Position numbers and translations under genes: made by a program. Shown in pieces: positions 1 through 10,809 of a DNA stretch of 37,960 nucleotides. The stretch covers positions 1-37,960 of the forward strand of contig JAJFLJ010000051.1 of NCBI GenBank assembly GCA_021772755.1, written 5' to 3'. The DNA comes from Candidatus Sumerlaeota bacterium (GTDB lineage Bacteria; Sumerlaeota; Sumerlaeia; SLMS01; JAHLLQ01). A model generated the notes under the pieces. It saw nothing but the letters and a program-made list of their open reading frames with translations, had not been told where the DNA came from and did no database searches. Within the stretch, counting starts at the first letter, position 1, and each line of letters opens with the position of its first letter.

Positions 1-681
1 TCGCGCGGATTCGCGACGACCACCATTCCGACGATCGCCCACGAGCTCCTTTCGAGGAGCGACGCGTTGAGGAACGCGGCGCGGCGCACGGCGGACTACG
101 ACTGGCTGCTGTTCACGAGCGCGCGCGGAGTCGAGGCGTTCGCCGGCGCGTGCGATAGTGCGTTTTCTTCGCCAGGCGCGGCGATCGGGTGCATCGGCAG
201 GGCCACGGCGGACGCGGTCGCGCGATTCGGCGGAGAGCCCACTCTCGTGGCCCGCAACGCGGGTTCGGAGGGCCTCGTGCGGGAGCTTGCGGCGCGGGAT
301 GCGATTCGCGGCCGGCGGTTTCTCTATCCGACGTCCGACGCGGCCCGGCCGACGCTGGCCGACGGCATTCGCCATCACGGCGGACACATCGACGAAATCG
401 CGGCCTACCGAACGGTGCCGACGAACGCGGGCGGCGAAGTCGCGGAAGCGCTTCGCGGCGGCGACATCGGAGCGGTGGTCTTCTGCAGCCCTTCCGCCAT
501 CGAGGCGCTGCGGGATTCCGCGCTGGCGCTCGCGGCGCTTCGCGAATACGATGGTCGCATCGTGGCGATGGGGCCGACGACGCGCTCCGCGATCGAAGCG
601 GTTCTCGGCGGAGCAGACGTCGTCGAACCCGCGGAGCGGACGTTCGAGGGAATCGCCGACGCGATCGAGGCCATGAGATAG
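1..681 (+). CDS. hemD: Uroporphyrinogen-III synthase, 5' end outside window
   Basis: HemD closes hydroxymethylbilane and inverts ring D to give uroporphyrinogen III, the common precursor of haem, sirohaem and corrinoids, in the cytosol. The frame is already open at base 1, so the start lies upstream; a TTG at 67 is only an internal codon. The visible 226 residues carry the family pattern: a YDWLLFTSARGVEAF segment near the front, a central FLYPTSDAARPTLADGI stretch, an AYRTVP hinge, then VFCSPSAIEAL and a GPTTRSAIEA end, which are the recurring features of the two Rossmann-like lobes. HemD is poorly conserved in general, so the call rests on these segments and on the neighbour: hemL begins 26 bases downstream on the same strand. 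hemC may well lie just upstream, but that is inference. Confidence 0.88.
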   Translation, partial: SRGFATTTIPTIAHELLSRSDALRNAARRTADYDWLLFTSARGVEAFAGACDSAFSSPGAAIGCIGRATADAVARFGGEPTLVARNAGSEGLVRELAARDAIRGRRFLYPTSDAARPTLADGIRHHGGHIDEIAAYRTVPTNAGGEVAEALRGGDIGAVVFCSPSAIEALRDSALALAALREYDGRIVAMGPTTRSAIEAVLGGADVVEPAERTFEGIADAIEAMR

Positions 682-707
682 CGGAAACCGGAAAGCGATA
701 ACGAGCC

Positions 708-1970
<1,263 letters not shown>

Positions 1971-1972
1971 CG

Positions 1973-2527
1973 TCAGCCCTTGACGCCGAGCACCTTCAGG
2001 CAGGCCTTCATCATGTCGGGCAGGTCGGGCGGCGTGCGCGATGTGACCAGGTTGCCGTCGACGACGGCGGACTTGTCGACGAACGTCCCCCCGGCGTTGA
2101 CGCAGTCGGTCCTGATGGCGCCGACGCAGGTGAACTTCCGCCCGCGCAGGATGTCCGCCTCGCACATCACCCACGGACCGTGGCAGATGCTGGCGACTAG
2201 GCCGCCCTTCAGGAAGATGTCGCGCACGAGCTTCACCATCTTCGCGTCGCGGCGCATCTTGTCGGGTGCGTAGCCGCCGGGAATCACGATGCCGTCGAAC
2301 ATCGACGCCTTCGCGGCGGACGACGCCATGTCCGCCTTCAGCGCGTACCCGTGCTTGCTCGCGTAGACTTCGCCCTTCTTTGGGCCGACGACGGTGACCT
2401 TCACTCCGGCCTCGCGCAGGCGGAGAATCGGATACCACGCTTCCAGGTCCTCGTAGATGTTCTCGGCGAGGACGGCGACATGGGGCGTCTTCGTGCGTGC
2501 GGACTTGGAGGCGGTCTTCTTTGCCAT
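1973..2527 (-). CDS. DJ-1/PfpI family protein (putative glyoxalase/deglycase-type)
   Basis: A 184-residue member of the PfpI branch of the DJ-1 superfamily, cytosolic because no signal peptide is present. The fold markers are an N-terminal beta strand HVAVLAEN with an acidic residue (E22), VIPGGYAPD (about 81-89) and the nucleophile elbow ASICHGPWVM, in which C115 is the reactive cysteine and H116 its partner. Family members act as glyoxalase III, protein or nucleotide deglycases, or stress chaperones; the sequence does not decide among these. The first 15 residues are a Lys/Ala-rich extension. The ATG has GGAGAA about six bases upstream. It lies 82 bases after the E2 stop, so it may be co-transcribed with the 2-oxo acid dehydrogenase, with a purine hexamer repeat in the gap. 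Confidence 0.9.
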   Translation of the reverse strand: MAKKTASKSARTKTPHVAVLAENIYEDLEAWYPILRLREAGVKVTVVGPKKGEVYASKHGYALKADMASSAAKASMFDGIVIPGGYAPDKMRRDAKMVKLVRDIFLKGGLVASICHGPWVMCEADILRGRKFTCVGAIRTDCVNAGGTFVDKSAVVDGNLVTSRTPPDLPDMMKACLKVLGVKG

Positions 2528-2564
2528 CGGAGTTCTCCGGAAAGGTTGTGTGGGGACAGAAGGT

Positions 2565-2600
2565 GAAGACGAAGACGAAGACGAAGATGAAGATGAAGAG
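2565..2600. repeat. Six tandem purine-rich hexamers
   Basis: Three copies of GAAGAC, two of GAAGAT and one of GAAGAG stand head to tail in the gap between the E2 stop and the DJ-1 ribosome-binding site. On the coding (minus) strand the tract is pyrimidine-rich. It is non-coding as annotated. Hexamer copy changes would alter the spacing in front of the DJ-1 gene without affecting a reading frame. Confidence 0.85.
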
Positions 2601-2609
2601 GGGGAGGCG

Positions 2610-3935
2610 CTACACGTCCACGTCGAAGTTCGCCGCTTCGAGCCGTTCGCGAATCTCCATCATGAAGGAGTCCGCGACCCATCCGTCGATCACCCGGTGG
2701 TCGAGGGCGAGCGTCAGGATTCCCATGCTGCGGATGCCGATGACGTCGGTGCCGTCGGCGCCCTCGATGACGCAGGGGCGTTTCTTGATCGACCCGACGT
2801 AGAGCACGGCGACCTGGGGCTGGGCGAGAATCGGCAGTCCCATCAGCGCGCCCTTCTGGCCGGGGCTGGTGACGGTCAGCGTGCCGCCCTCGACGTCGGC
2901 GGGGACCAGCTTCTTGGTGCGGGCGCGCGTGGCGATGTCGTGCAGCGACTCGGCGATTCCGCCGACGGACTTGTGCTCCATGTTGCGGATGACGGGAACG
3001 ATCAGCCCGCGCTCGAGCGCGACGGCCACACCGATGTTGATGCTGCGGTGGTACGCGATGCTGTCGGTTCCGATGACCGAGGAGTTGAAGATCGGGTACT
3101 TGACGATGGCTTCCGTCACGGCCTTGAGGATCAGCGAGAGCGGTGTCAGCTTCACGCCGAGGGTCTCCTGGAAGCGCTCCTTCGCCTTCTCCCGCAGCGC
3201 CATCGTCTTGGTGAAGTCCACCTCGTGGACGGTGTGGGCGTGGGGGCTGATGCGGCGGCTGTCCACCATGTGGCGGGCGATGCTCTTGCGCATGGCGGAC
3301 ATGGGTTCGACGAGGTCGGGGAGGCCCTTGCCGAACGTCAGCGGCAGTCCGCCGAGCGTTTCCGACGCGCCGGGCCCGTGAACAGGATAGTCCTCGTGGT
3401 GCTTGCCGCTGTCGCGCGACTCCAGGAACTTCAGCACGTCGCCCTTGGTCACGCGTCCGTGGCGTCCCGTGCCGGGAATCTGCTCCAGGTCCAGGCCGAG
3501 CTCGCGCACCATGCTGCGCACCAGGGGCGTGCTCTTGCGCAGCAGCAGATGCCGCCGCTCGCGTTCGAGCGACGCCGCGTCGACGACGTCCTCCTCGGGT
3601 TCCGCTGTCGCAGCTGCGGCGGAACCCTCCGGTTCCTTCGCCTTCTTCGCCGGCTTTCCGTTCGCTGCCGACGCGTCGACTGCCGTTCCCGGAGGGGCGA
3701 TCCGCGCAATGATCGTGTCGACGTCGACGGTTTCTCCCTCCTCGAACAGGATCTCCGCGATCACGCCGTCGCAGGGCGCGGGAATCTCCGCCTCGACTTT
3801 CGCCGTGCTGATCTCCAGCAGCGTCTCGTCCGCCGCGATCTCGTCGCCGACCTTCCTGTACCACTGGACGATCGTGGCTTCGGTGATGCTCTCGCCCATC
3901 TGGGGCATCGGAATGTCGGTCATTGTCACGGTCAT
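2610..3935 (-). CDS. Dihydrolipoamide acyltransferase, E2 of a 2-oxo acid dehydrogenase complex
   Basis: E2 is the core of the complex: its lipoyl arm takes the acyl group from E1 and passes it to CoA. The 441-residue product has one lipoyl domain (about 7-82) with the lipoylated lysine K46 in STAKVEAEI, an Ala/Glu/Lys-rich linker, a peripheral-subunit-binding domain (about 136-172, TPLVRSMVRELGLDLEQIPG then GRVTKGDVLKF) and a catalytic domain (about 205-441) with DHRVIDG at 412-418 (catalytic H413). The ATG at 3935 lies 17 bases after the E1 stop; a second in-frame ATG at 3923 is equally possible. The fused-type E1 next to it and the LALDHRVIDG end suggest a branched-chain or acetoin/pyruvate-type complex; the substrate cannot be read from sequence alone. 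No E3 gene is in the window. Confidence 0.93.
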   Translation of the reverse strand: MTVTMTDIPMPQMGESITEATIVQWYRKVGDEIAADETLLEISTAKVEAEIPAPCDGVIAEILFEEGETVDVDTIIARIAPPGTAVDASAANGKPAKKAKEPEGSAAAATAEPEEDVVDAASLERERRHLLLRKSTPLVRSMVRELGLDLEQIPGTGRHGRVTKGDVLKFLESRDSGKHHEDYPVHGPGASETLGGLPLTFGKGLPDLVEPMSAMRKSIARHMVDSRRISPHAHTVHEVDFTKTMALREKAKERFQETLGVKLTPLSLILKAVTEAIVKYPIFNSSVIGTDSIAYHRSINIGVAVALERGLIVPVIRNMEHKSVGGIAESLHDIATRARTKKLVPADVEGGTLTVTSPGQKGALMGLPILAQPQVAVLYVGSIKKRPCVIEGADGTDVIGIRSMGILTLALDHRVIDGWVADSFMMEIRERLEAANFDVDV

Positions 3936-3952
3936 GGGATGTGCGGGTCCGA

Positions 3953-6094
<2,142 letters not shown>

Positions 6095-6187
6095 GCGGTG
6101 TGTGGCGTCCCGATTCTGGGGTGAGGCTGGCGGAGGGGTTCGGCCGACGCAACGAAAGACGCCTTTGGGGAGGCCGTCCAACGAAAG

Positions 6188-6216
6188 GCGGCGCGAACCG
6201 GGAAGGTCCGCGCCGC
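6188..6216 (-). terminator. Possible intrinsic terminator of the rsmG transcript
   Basis: A perfect 8-bp GC-only stem (6188-6195 with 6209-6216) with a 13-base loop lies 25 bases beyond the rsmG stop. On the minus strand it is followed by CTTTCGTT, a weak T-rich tail. The loop is larger than usual and the tail is interrupted, so the call is tentative. Confidence 0.3.
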
Positions 6217-6241
6217 GGGGTTCATGCGATGGGGTTGCGGG

Positions 6242-6997
6242 TCAGCTTCGGCTGCCGCGCAGAGGCCGCTTGGCGGGAATGCCTTCGCGGCGGGGATAGC
6301 GGTCCGGGGTCAGCCCGACCTTCGGAATCCACAACGCGCTGCGGCGCGCCTCGCCCGGGGCGGGAAGGTACGGCTTCACGTCCACCTTGCCGGCGCCGAG
6401 CTTGCCCAGGGCGAACTCCGCGTCCTTCACCTCTTCGGTGGGATGCGGCCCCTTGAAGGTCAGCATCCAGCCGTCGAGGGCGAGGTAGGGGAGGCAGAGC
6501 TCCAGCGAAATCGGCAGGGGCGCGAGAGCGCGGGAGGTGACCATGTCGAAGCGTTCGCGCCACTGAAGCTCGTGGGCGTGGGTTTCCGCACGGCCTTCGA
6601 GGATCTGGCAGTTGGAGAGCTCCAGAATCTCGATGGCTTCGCGGAGGAATTCGAGACGCTTCTTGTTGGATTCGAGAAGGTAGACTTCGCATTCCGGCCA
6701 GTAGAGGGCGTAGATGATGCCCGGCAGACCGGCGCCGGTTCCCACGTCGAGGAGTTCCTCCGGTCCGTCTTCGCGAATGAAGTCGGGTCCCGTTTCGATG
6801 GGGGCCAGGGCGTCGCCGACGACCTGGATGGCCAGTTCCTGGGAATCGCGGAAACCGGTCAGGTTGTTGTCCCGTCCGCGGTTCTTGAGCATTTCGAGAA
6901 AGACTTCGAACTTGTCGAACAGCCGTTCCTTGTCGCCCTGAAAGCTCTTGCAGTAGGGCTCGATCACGTCCGTGAGTACGCTTTGAAGTTCCGTCAT
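6242..6997 (-). CDS. rsmG: 16S rRNA (guanine-527-N7)-methyltransferase
   Basis: RsmG (GidB) uses S-adenosylmethionine to methylate N7 of G527 in 16S rRNA; loss is known to give low-level streptomycin resistance in other bacteria. The 251-residue protein has the N-terminal helical part ending in NRGRDNNLTGFRD, the SAM-binding glycine loop LLDVGTGAGLPGIIYAL (about 82-98), the acidic LLESNKKR, VTSRALAPLP and the diagnostic C-terminal tail YPRREGIPAKRPL. Its ATG overlaps the stop of the upstream glycosyltransferase gene in a 4-base ATGA, so the two are translationally coupled. It is not next to parA/parB or mnmG here, its common neighbours elsewhere. Confidence 0.95.
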   Translation of the reverse strand: MTELQSVLTDVIEPYCKSFQGDKERLFDKFEVFLEMLKNRGRDNNLTGFRDSQELAIQVVGDALAPIETGPDFIREDGPEELLDVGTGAGLPGIIYALYWPECEVYLLESNKKRLEFLREAIEILELSNCQILEGRAETHAHELQWRERFDMVTSRALAPLPISLELCLPYLALDGWMLTFKGPHPTEEVKDAEFALGKLGAGKVDVKPYLPAPGEARRSALWIPKVGLTPDRYPRREGIPAKRPLRGSRS

Positions 6998-7710
6998 AGC
7001 ATCCGCACCGCCGGCCGGCCGAGGAGAAGGCGCCAGGGAGCGCCCAGTCCCGCCAGCATGATTTTGGAATTGAATGTGGACGTGCCCGCCCGCCGTTCCT
7101 CGAAGAGGATGGGAACTTCGGCGAACCGGGCACCCGCCGCTCGGGCGGTCACCAGCATCTCCTGCACGATCGCAGGTCCTGTCGAGCGCAACGCGTCCCA
7201 GTCGAACCGTTCGAGAATCGCGCGCCGGAAGACTCGGTATCCGGACGTGCAGTCCCGAACGGGCAGACGGAGAAGCAGTCGCAGGTAGAGATTCGCGGCG
7301 AGCGTGATCGCCGTGCGGGCGGGGTTTCTTCCCCGCTCGCCACCGCCCCGAACGAGCCGCGAGCCGATCACCACGTCCGCCTTCCGGCTGGCCCTGACGA
7401 GGCTCCGGAGAAAACGGGGGTGGTGCGACCAGTCGGCATCCATTTCGACGACGAGATCCGCTCCCAGATCGAGTGCGCGCCGAAAACCGGCGATGCCTGC
7501 CGAACCCCGGCCCCGTTCGGTCGTTCTGTGGAGAAGGTGGACGCGTTTGTCGGTGGTTGCGCGTTCGGCCACGATCCGCCAGGTTCCGTCGGGGGAGTTG
7601 TCGTCAACAACCAGCACCTCCAAGTGACGGGACACCAACAGGAGCTCGTCGATGAGGGGAAGGATGTTGTCCGCTTCGTTCCAGGTTGGCAGGACAGCGA
7701 TAGTTTTCAT
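6994..7710 (-). CDS. Family 2 glycosyltransferase, dolichol-phosphate mannosyltransferase-like
   Basis: A 238-residue GT-A enzyme of the Dpm1/Ppm1 type, which moves a sugar, typically mannose, from a nucleotide donor to a polyprenyl phosphate on the cytosolic face of the membrane. The front reads IAVLPTWNEADNI, then VVDDNSPDGTW (about 34-44), a DAD metal-binding motif in EMDADWSHHP (about 88-97), SRLVRGG and DCTSGYRVF, all characteristic of that family. It lacks the C-terminal membrane segments seen in some bacterial relatives; the end (LAGLGAPWRLLLG) is at most weakly hydrophobic. The start at the Met of MKTIAVLP fits the family; the 33 codons upstream look unconserved. The lipid-linked sugar probably feeds a membrane glycosyltransferase encoded elsewhere. 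It heads a two-gene unit with rsmG. Confidence 0.87.
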   Translation of the reverse strand: MKTIAVLPTWNEADNILPLIDELLLVSRHLEVLVVDDNSPDGTWRIVAERATTDKRVHLLHRTTERGRGSAGIAGFRRALDLGADLVVEMDADWSHHPRFLRSLVRASRKADVVIGSRLVRGGGERGRNPARTAITLAANLYLRLLLRLPVRDCTSGYRVFRRAILERFDWDALRSTGPAIVQEMLVTARAAGARFAEVPILFEERRAGTSTFNSKIMLAGLGAPWRLLLGRPAVRML

Positions 7711-8009
7711 CCGCAGTCTGAAGTCCCTGCCTCTAAGCGCCGTCCGCTTGGGATCGCCCCGTACGACGCTGACTTTTTCCACTGTCCCCAAATGCCCCTC
7801 TCCCGGCAAGCCGAAAATTCACTTGGCCCGGATTTGAGCCGTCCCTAGCGAAAGCGGTGGGGCCGTTTCCGCCTAGGTCCCGTCAACCGGAATTTCCCTT
7901 CCAGCGCCCGCACTTCGCCTCCTTCGCCACCCCGCAACGCGCGTTCCACTCTCGCCTTGCATGGGACCGCGTCACCGGGGAACCGTCCCGCCGGAGGCCG
8001 AACGTCGAT

Positions 8010-9074
8010 ATGACAGTCCATCCGACAGACGTCGGCGACGCGGCGCCGAAGGCCCCTTTCCTTCCGCCGCTTCGCATTCGCGACCTGGAGTTCTCGCCCC
8101 CGGTGCTGCCCGCCCCCATGTGCGGCATCAGCGACCGCGCGTGGCGCACGCTCAGCCGCGAGCAGGGCTGTCCGCTCGTCTTTACGCAGATGGTCAGCAG
8201 CGAGGCGATGGTTCGCGGTCGCGACCGCTGTTGGGACCTCCTGGACATGGACACTTCCGAGCAGCCCATCTGCGCGCAGCTCTTCGGCTCCGACCCCGAG
8301 ACCCTCGCCGCCTGCGCGAAGCGCATCCAGGATGCCGGCGCCACGATCGTCGATCTCAACATGGGCTGTCCCGTGAACAAGGTCGTGAAGAGCATGGGCG
8401 GTTCCGCCCTCATGAAGGAGCCGGAACTCGTGCGGCGCATTCTGCGGGCCATGCGGGCGGCGCTCGACGTGCCGTTCACCGTGAAGTTCCGCGCCGGCTT
8501 CGAGAAGTACGGCGAGGAGGCCATCGCCATCTCCCGCATCGCCGAGGAGGAGGGGCTCGACGCCATCTGCATCCACGGCCGCACCCGCGAGCAGAAGTTC
8601 AAGGGCAACGCCGATTGGTCCGTGCTGCGCGTGGTCAAGGACATCGTCTCGATCCCGGTGATCGGCAACGGCGACGTCAAGTCGGCGGACGACGCCATGC
8701 GCATGATTCGCGAAACGGGCGTCGATGGCGTGATGATCGGCCGCGCCGGCATGGGCAATCCGTGGCTGTTCGGCCAGGTCTGCGCGCGGCTTTCCGGACT
8801 GCCCGACCCCGAACCGCCGACGGTCGAGGAGCGCCTGGACACGATGGCACGCCACGCCCGCATCATGGTCGATCGCAAGGGCGACCGCGGCCTCGTCGAG
8901 TTCCGCAAGCATCTCGTCCAGTACCTGCGCGGCTTTCGCTGCGCCAAGGTCCTGAAGACGAAGCTCATGGGCGTCACGGACGCGGAGGTCTACTTCCGCG
9001 AGATCGACGACATGAAGCGGCACATCGCCGACCTCGAAGCGGAAGCCGAGGCCGTCGCTGCGGCAGGCGCCTAG
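8010..9074 (+). CDS. dusB: tRNA-dihydrouridine synthase, DusB-like
   Basis: Dus enzymes use FMN and NADPH to reduce particular uridines in the D-loop of tRNA. The 354-residue product has the family order: PPVLPAPMCGISDRAWRTL (about 30-48), a TQMVSSEAMVRG flavin-site segment, AQLFGSDPE, the catalytic-cysteine motif DLNMGCPVNKV (C120), VKFRAGF, ICIHGRTREQKFKG, PVIGNGDV and GVMIGRAGMGNPWLF. The spacing and the HGRTREQKFKG motif point to the DusB/NifR3 branch, though subfamily assignment by eye is less sure than the family. The ATG at 8010 is preceded by GGAGG with about 12 bases between. The frame is open upstream to 7857, but those residues look unconserved. The gene ends at a hairpin array facing a convergent operon. 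Confidence 0.93.
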   Translation: MTVHPTDVGDAAPKAPFLPPLRIRDLEFSPPVLPAPMCGISDRAWRTLSREQGCPLVFTQMVSSEAMVRGRDRCWDLLDMDTSEQPICAQLFGSDPETLAACAKRIQDAGATIVDLNMGCPVNKVVKSMGGSALMKEPELVRRILRAMRAALDVPFTVKFRAGFEKYGEEAIAISRIAEEEGLDAICIHGRTREQKFKGNADWSVLRVVKDIVSIPVIGNGDVKSADDAMRMIRETGVDGVMIGRAGMGNPWLFGQVCARLSGLPDPEPPTVEERLDTMARHARIMVDRKGDRGLVEFRKHLVQYLRGFRCAKVLKTKLMGVTDAEVYFREIDDMKRHIADLEAEAEAVAAAGA

Positions 9075-9101
9075 GCACCGCCGCCCTCCTCTTTTTTCGC
9101 C

Positions 9102-9432
9102 ACGAGCGCTTTCGGGACTTCGCCCGTCGGTGTCCCGGCAGGGACACGAGGATACAAGCCCCGGACGAAGTCCGGGGAAACCGGCGTCCATTCTCGTCCG
9201 CAACCCCGGCAGGGGTTGTACGCGGTTTGCGGAAACCTGTCCGACCCCTTCCGGGGTCGGGGCTTTCGGCGAGGCCTCGGATCCCCGGACTTCGTCCGGG
9301 GCTACGATTGCAGCGTCCCTGACGGGACGCATGTGCCGACCGACGCTCTTGTGTGGCCGCGATCCCGTTTCATCGCCTTCTCCTTGCGGACTCGCGTACG
9401 AGCGCTTTCGGGACTTCGCCCGTCGGTGTCCC
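9102..9432 (+). repeat. 35-bp exact direct repeat, two copies
   Basis: The 35 bases at 9102-9136 recur exactly at 9398-9432 (opening ACGAGCGCTTTCGGG and ending GTCGGTGTCCC). Each copy runs straight into a hairpin, but the hairpins differ: loop GGCA after the first copy and loop TGAC after the second. The copies lie within the larger hairpin array of this intergenic region. Confidence 0.9.
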
Positions 9433-9448
9433 TGACGGGACGCATGTG
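9130..9448. repeat. Intergenic array of short GC-rich hairpins
   Basis: The 495-base gap between convergent genes (9075-9569) has no credible ORF and holds a series of short perfect stem-loops. They are 9130-9147 (7-bp stem, loop GGCA), 9159-9177 (8 bp, loop GAA), 9201-9218 (7 bp, loop GGCA), 9241-9260 (8 bp, loop TTCC), 9283-9301 (8 bp, loop TTC), 9313-9330 (7 bp, loop TGAC) and 9429-9441 (5 bp, loop TGAC). The hairpins at 9159 and 9283 are exact reverse complements of each other. From 9316 and from 9429 two diverged units of about 113 bases start with the same hairpin and share scattered identity to about 9540. None is followed by a clear T-run. The pattern resembles REP-like elements and could also stop transcription arriving from both sides. 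Confidence 0.75.
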
Positions 9449-9569
9449 TCAGGCGAAGCTCGCGCGTGGACGCGATTCCGCTTCGTCGCCGAATACGCGC
9501 ACGGCTTGTCGGTCGGTTCCGGCGGGAACGGATCGCGAGGATGACTCGGCTATACGACGGGACAACGGT

Positions 9570-9863
9570 TCATGCTCCGCCGCCGTCCGCCAGCTCCCGG
9601 ATGCGCCGCTGCCGCTCGCGTTCCTCCGGAGACAGGTCCAGCGCCATCGTTCCGGCGTCCGCCGCGCTCTCTTCGGCGCGAACGGCGTCGAGTTCCGCGC
9701 GCAGCTCGTCTTCCAGCGTGTTGCGTCTGGGTGGCACGAAGTTCTCGCTGCGGCGTCTCGCCTTCGCGCGCTGCCACGTCCACACGACGTAGCCGACGGT
9801 CATCACGAACCCCAGGATCGCGAAGGGAAGAAGAGCGTCGCCGCCGAATTCGGATGCGTTCAT
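9570..9863 (-). CDS. Small single-pass membrane protein, unknown
   Basis: I do not recognise this 97-residue product. It has one membrane segment (about 10-30, LLPFAILGFVMTVGYVVWTW), then a basic patch QRAKARRR and a charged, probably helical cytosolic tail rich in Glu and Arg (LEDELRAELDAVRAEE, SPEERERQRRIREL). The topology is therefore a short outside N terminus with the tail inside. It is the last gene of a three-gene minus-strand unit, 24 bases after the preceding stop. The unit also encodes a secreted protein and another one-pass membrane protein with a similar WQRRQ/WQRAK boundary after its membrane segment. Length, coding bias and location support a real gene, but the role is unknown. 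Confidence 0.65.
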   Translation of the reverse strand: MNASEFGGDALLPFAILGFVMTVGYVVWTWQRAKARRRSENFVPPRRNTLEDELRAELDAVRAEESAADAGTMALDLSPEERERQRRIRELADGGGA

Positions 9864-9887
9864 GGTGAGAGGCGGACCTGCGCCCGT

Positions 9888-10772
9888 CTATTTCGCGCCG
9901 ACGCGCCAGTACTGCCAGCGGCGGATGTCCTGGAGTTCGTACGTCCGCCCGTCGGAGTGACTCCATTGCAGCAGGCGGTTGGGCGGGTCGGCCTCGACGA
10001 CGTACCGGAGCGCGCGGTTGTCCTGCGTTTCGACGGTGACGATCCAGGCCTGGCTCGTCGTGAACGGGCCGATGGCCGTCTCGAAGGCATGGGGCGGACG
10101 CGAGACGGTCAGGCTGGCGCCCGTCGGCCGCGGCGCGGGGGCCTTGTTGGTCGTCTGGTTCGGTTCGAGAAGGAACTGCACCGTCAACCCCTCCTCGAAG
10201 TTCAGCGCCCGCACCACCAGCGGCAGCTCCTCCTCGAACAGCGCGGAGGCCGTGTGCTCCGTCAGTCCGCGTTCGCCCGTGCCCTCGCCGTCCCAGTACG
10301 AGCTCCAGCGCATGATCGGCACCTCGTGCCAGAGCTGGAACTCCTTGGACGTCTGGCCGCACCACTCCTGGCTGGAGACGGTCATCTTCACCGCCCCGCC
10401 GACGTCGTTGCGGTCGAAGAACACGCTTGTCATGTAGTGATACGGATAGTTCGGCGTCTCGATGGTGGCGACCTGGTTCTGCTTCAGGACGGTCAGGACG
10501 GGTTTCTGGCCGTAGGGCCAGTCCGCCTTCGCGTAGTACTCCGTGTTGAAGTCCTCCTTCACGGTGACGAGGTGGTAGGTGTGGGGACGGGGTTCGCCGT
10601 AGACGACCTGCTCGCCTCGGTATTCGGCGACTTCCGCGTTGCCGTCGTCCCACACCGGATCGCCGGCCCATCCGTTGTAGAGCGCGTCGGAGAGCGCGAC
10701 GCGCTGCGCGAGCGCGCAGGGGGCGGCCAGAAGGGCGGCGGCGCCGAGAAGGAATGGCGTTCGAATGTTCAT
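9888..10772 (-). CDS. Secreted conserved protein of unknown function
   Basis: A 294-residue exported protein. Residues 1-22 form a signal peptide (hydrophobic LLGAAALLAAPCALA, cleavage likely after ALA). The mature part has the segments NGWAGDPVWDDGNAEVAEY, EPRPHTYHLVTVKEDFN and a central YPYHYMTSVFF followed by SSQEWCGQTSKEF. From memory these resemble a family found widely in Bacteroidetes and PVC genomes that is often labelled 'septum formation inhibitor Maf'. That label does not fit, because Maf nucleotide-pyrophosphatase motifs are absent. No catalytic motif is recognised. A GGAG lies a few bases before the ATG. The protein is probably periplasmic or surface-associated and works with its two membrane-anchored operon partners. 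Confidence 0.8.
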   Translation of the reverse strand: MNIRTPFLLGAAALLAAPCALAQRVALSDALYNGWAGDPVWDDGNAEVAEYRGEQVVYGEPRPHTYHLVTVKEDFNTEYYAKADWPYGQKPVLTVLKQNQVATIETPNYPYHYMTSVFFDRNDVGGAVKMTVSSQEWCGQTSKEFQLWHEVPIMRWSSYWDGEGTGERGLTEHTASALFEEELPLVVRALNFEEGLTVQFLLEPNQTTNKAPAPRPTGASLTVSRPPHAFETAIGPFTTSQAWIVTVETQDNRALRYVVEADPPNRLLQWSHSDGRTYELQDIRRWQYWRVGAK

Positions 10773-10809
10773 GGAACCTTGCTCCGGTGAACGGGAATGA
10801 AGCCGGGCC

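Noticed and set aside
1-681. HemD as a truncated or broken gene
   Set aside because: The frame is open to the first base and the missing part lies simply outside the window.
9130-9448. CRISPR array
   Set aside because: The repeated units are palindromes of different sequence and irregular spacing, with no constant repeat and no unique spacers; no cas gene is near.
9102-9569. Small protein-coding genes in the hairpin region
   Set aside because: Open frames exist in several phases, but their translations just read through the palindromes and lack ribosome-binding sites.
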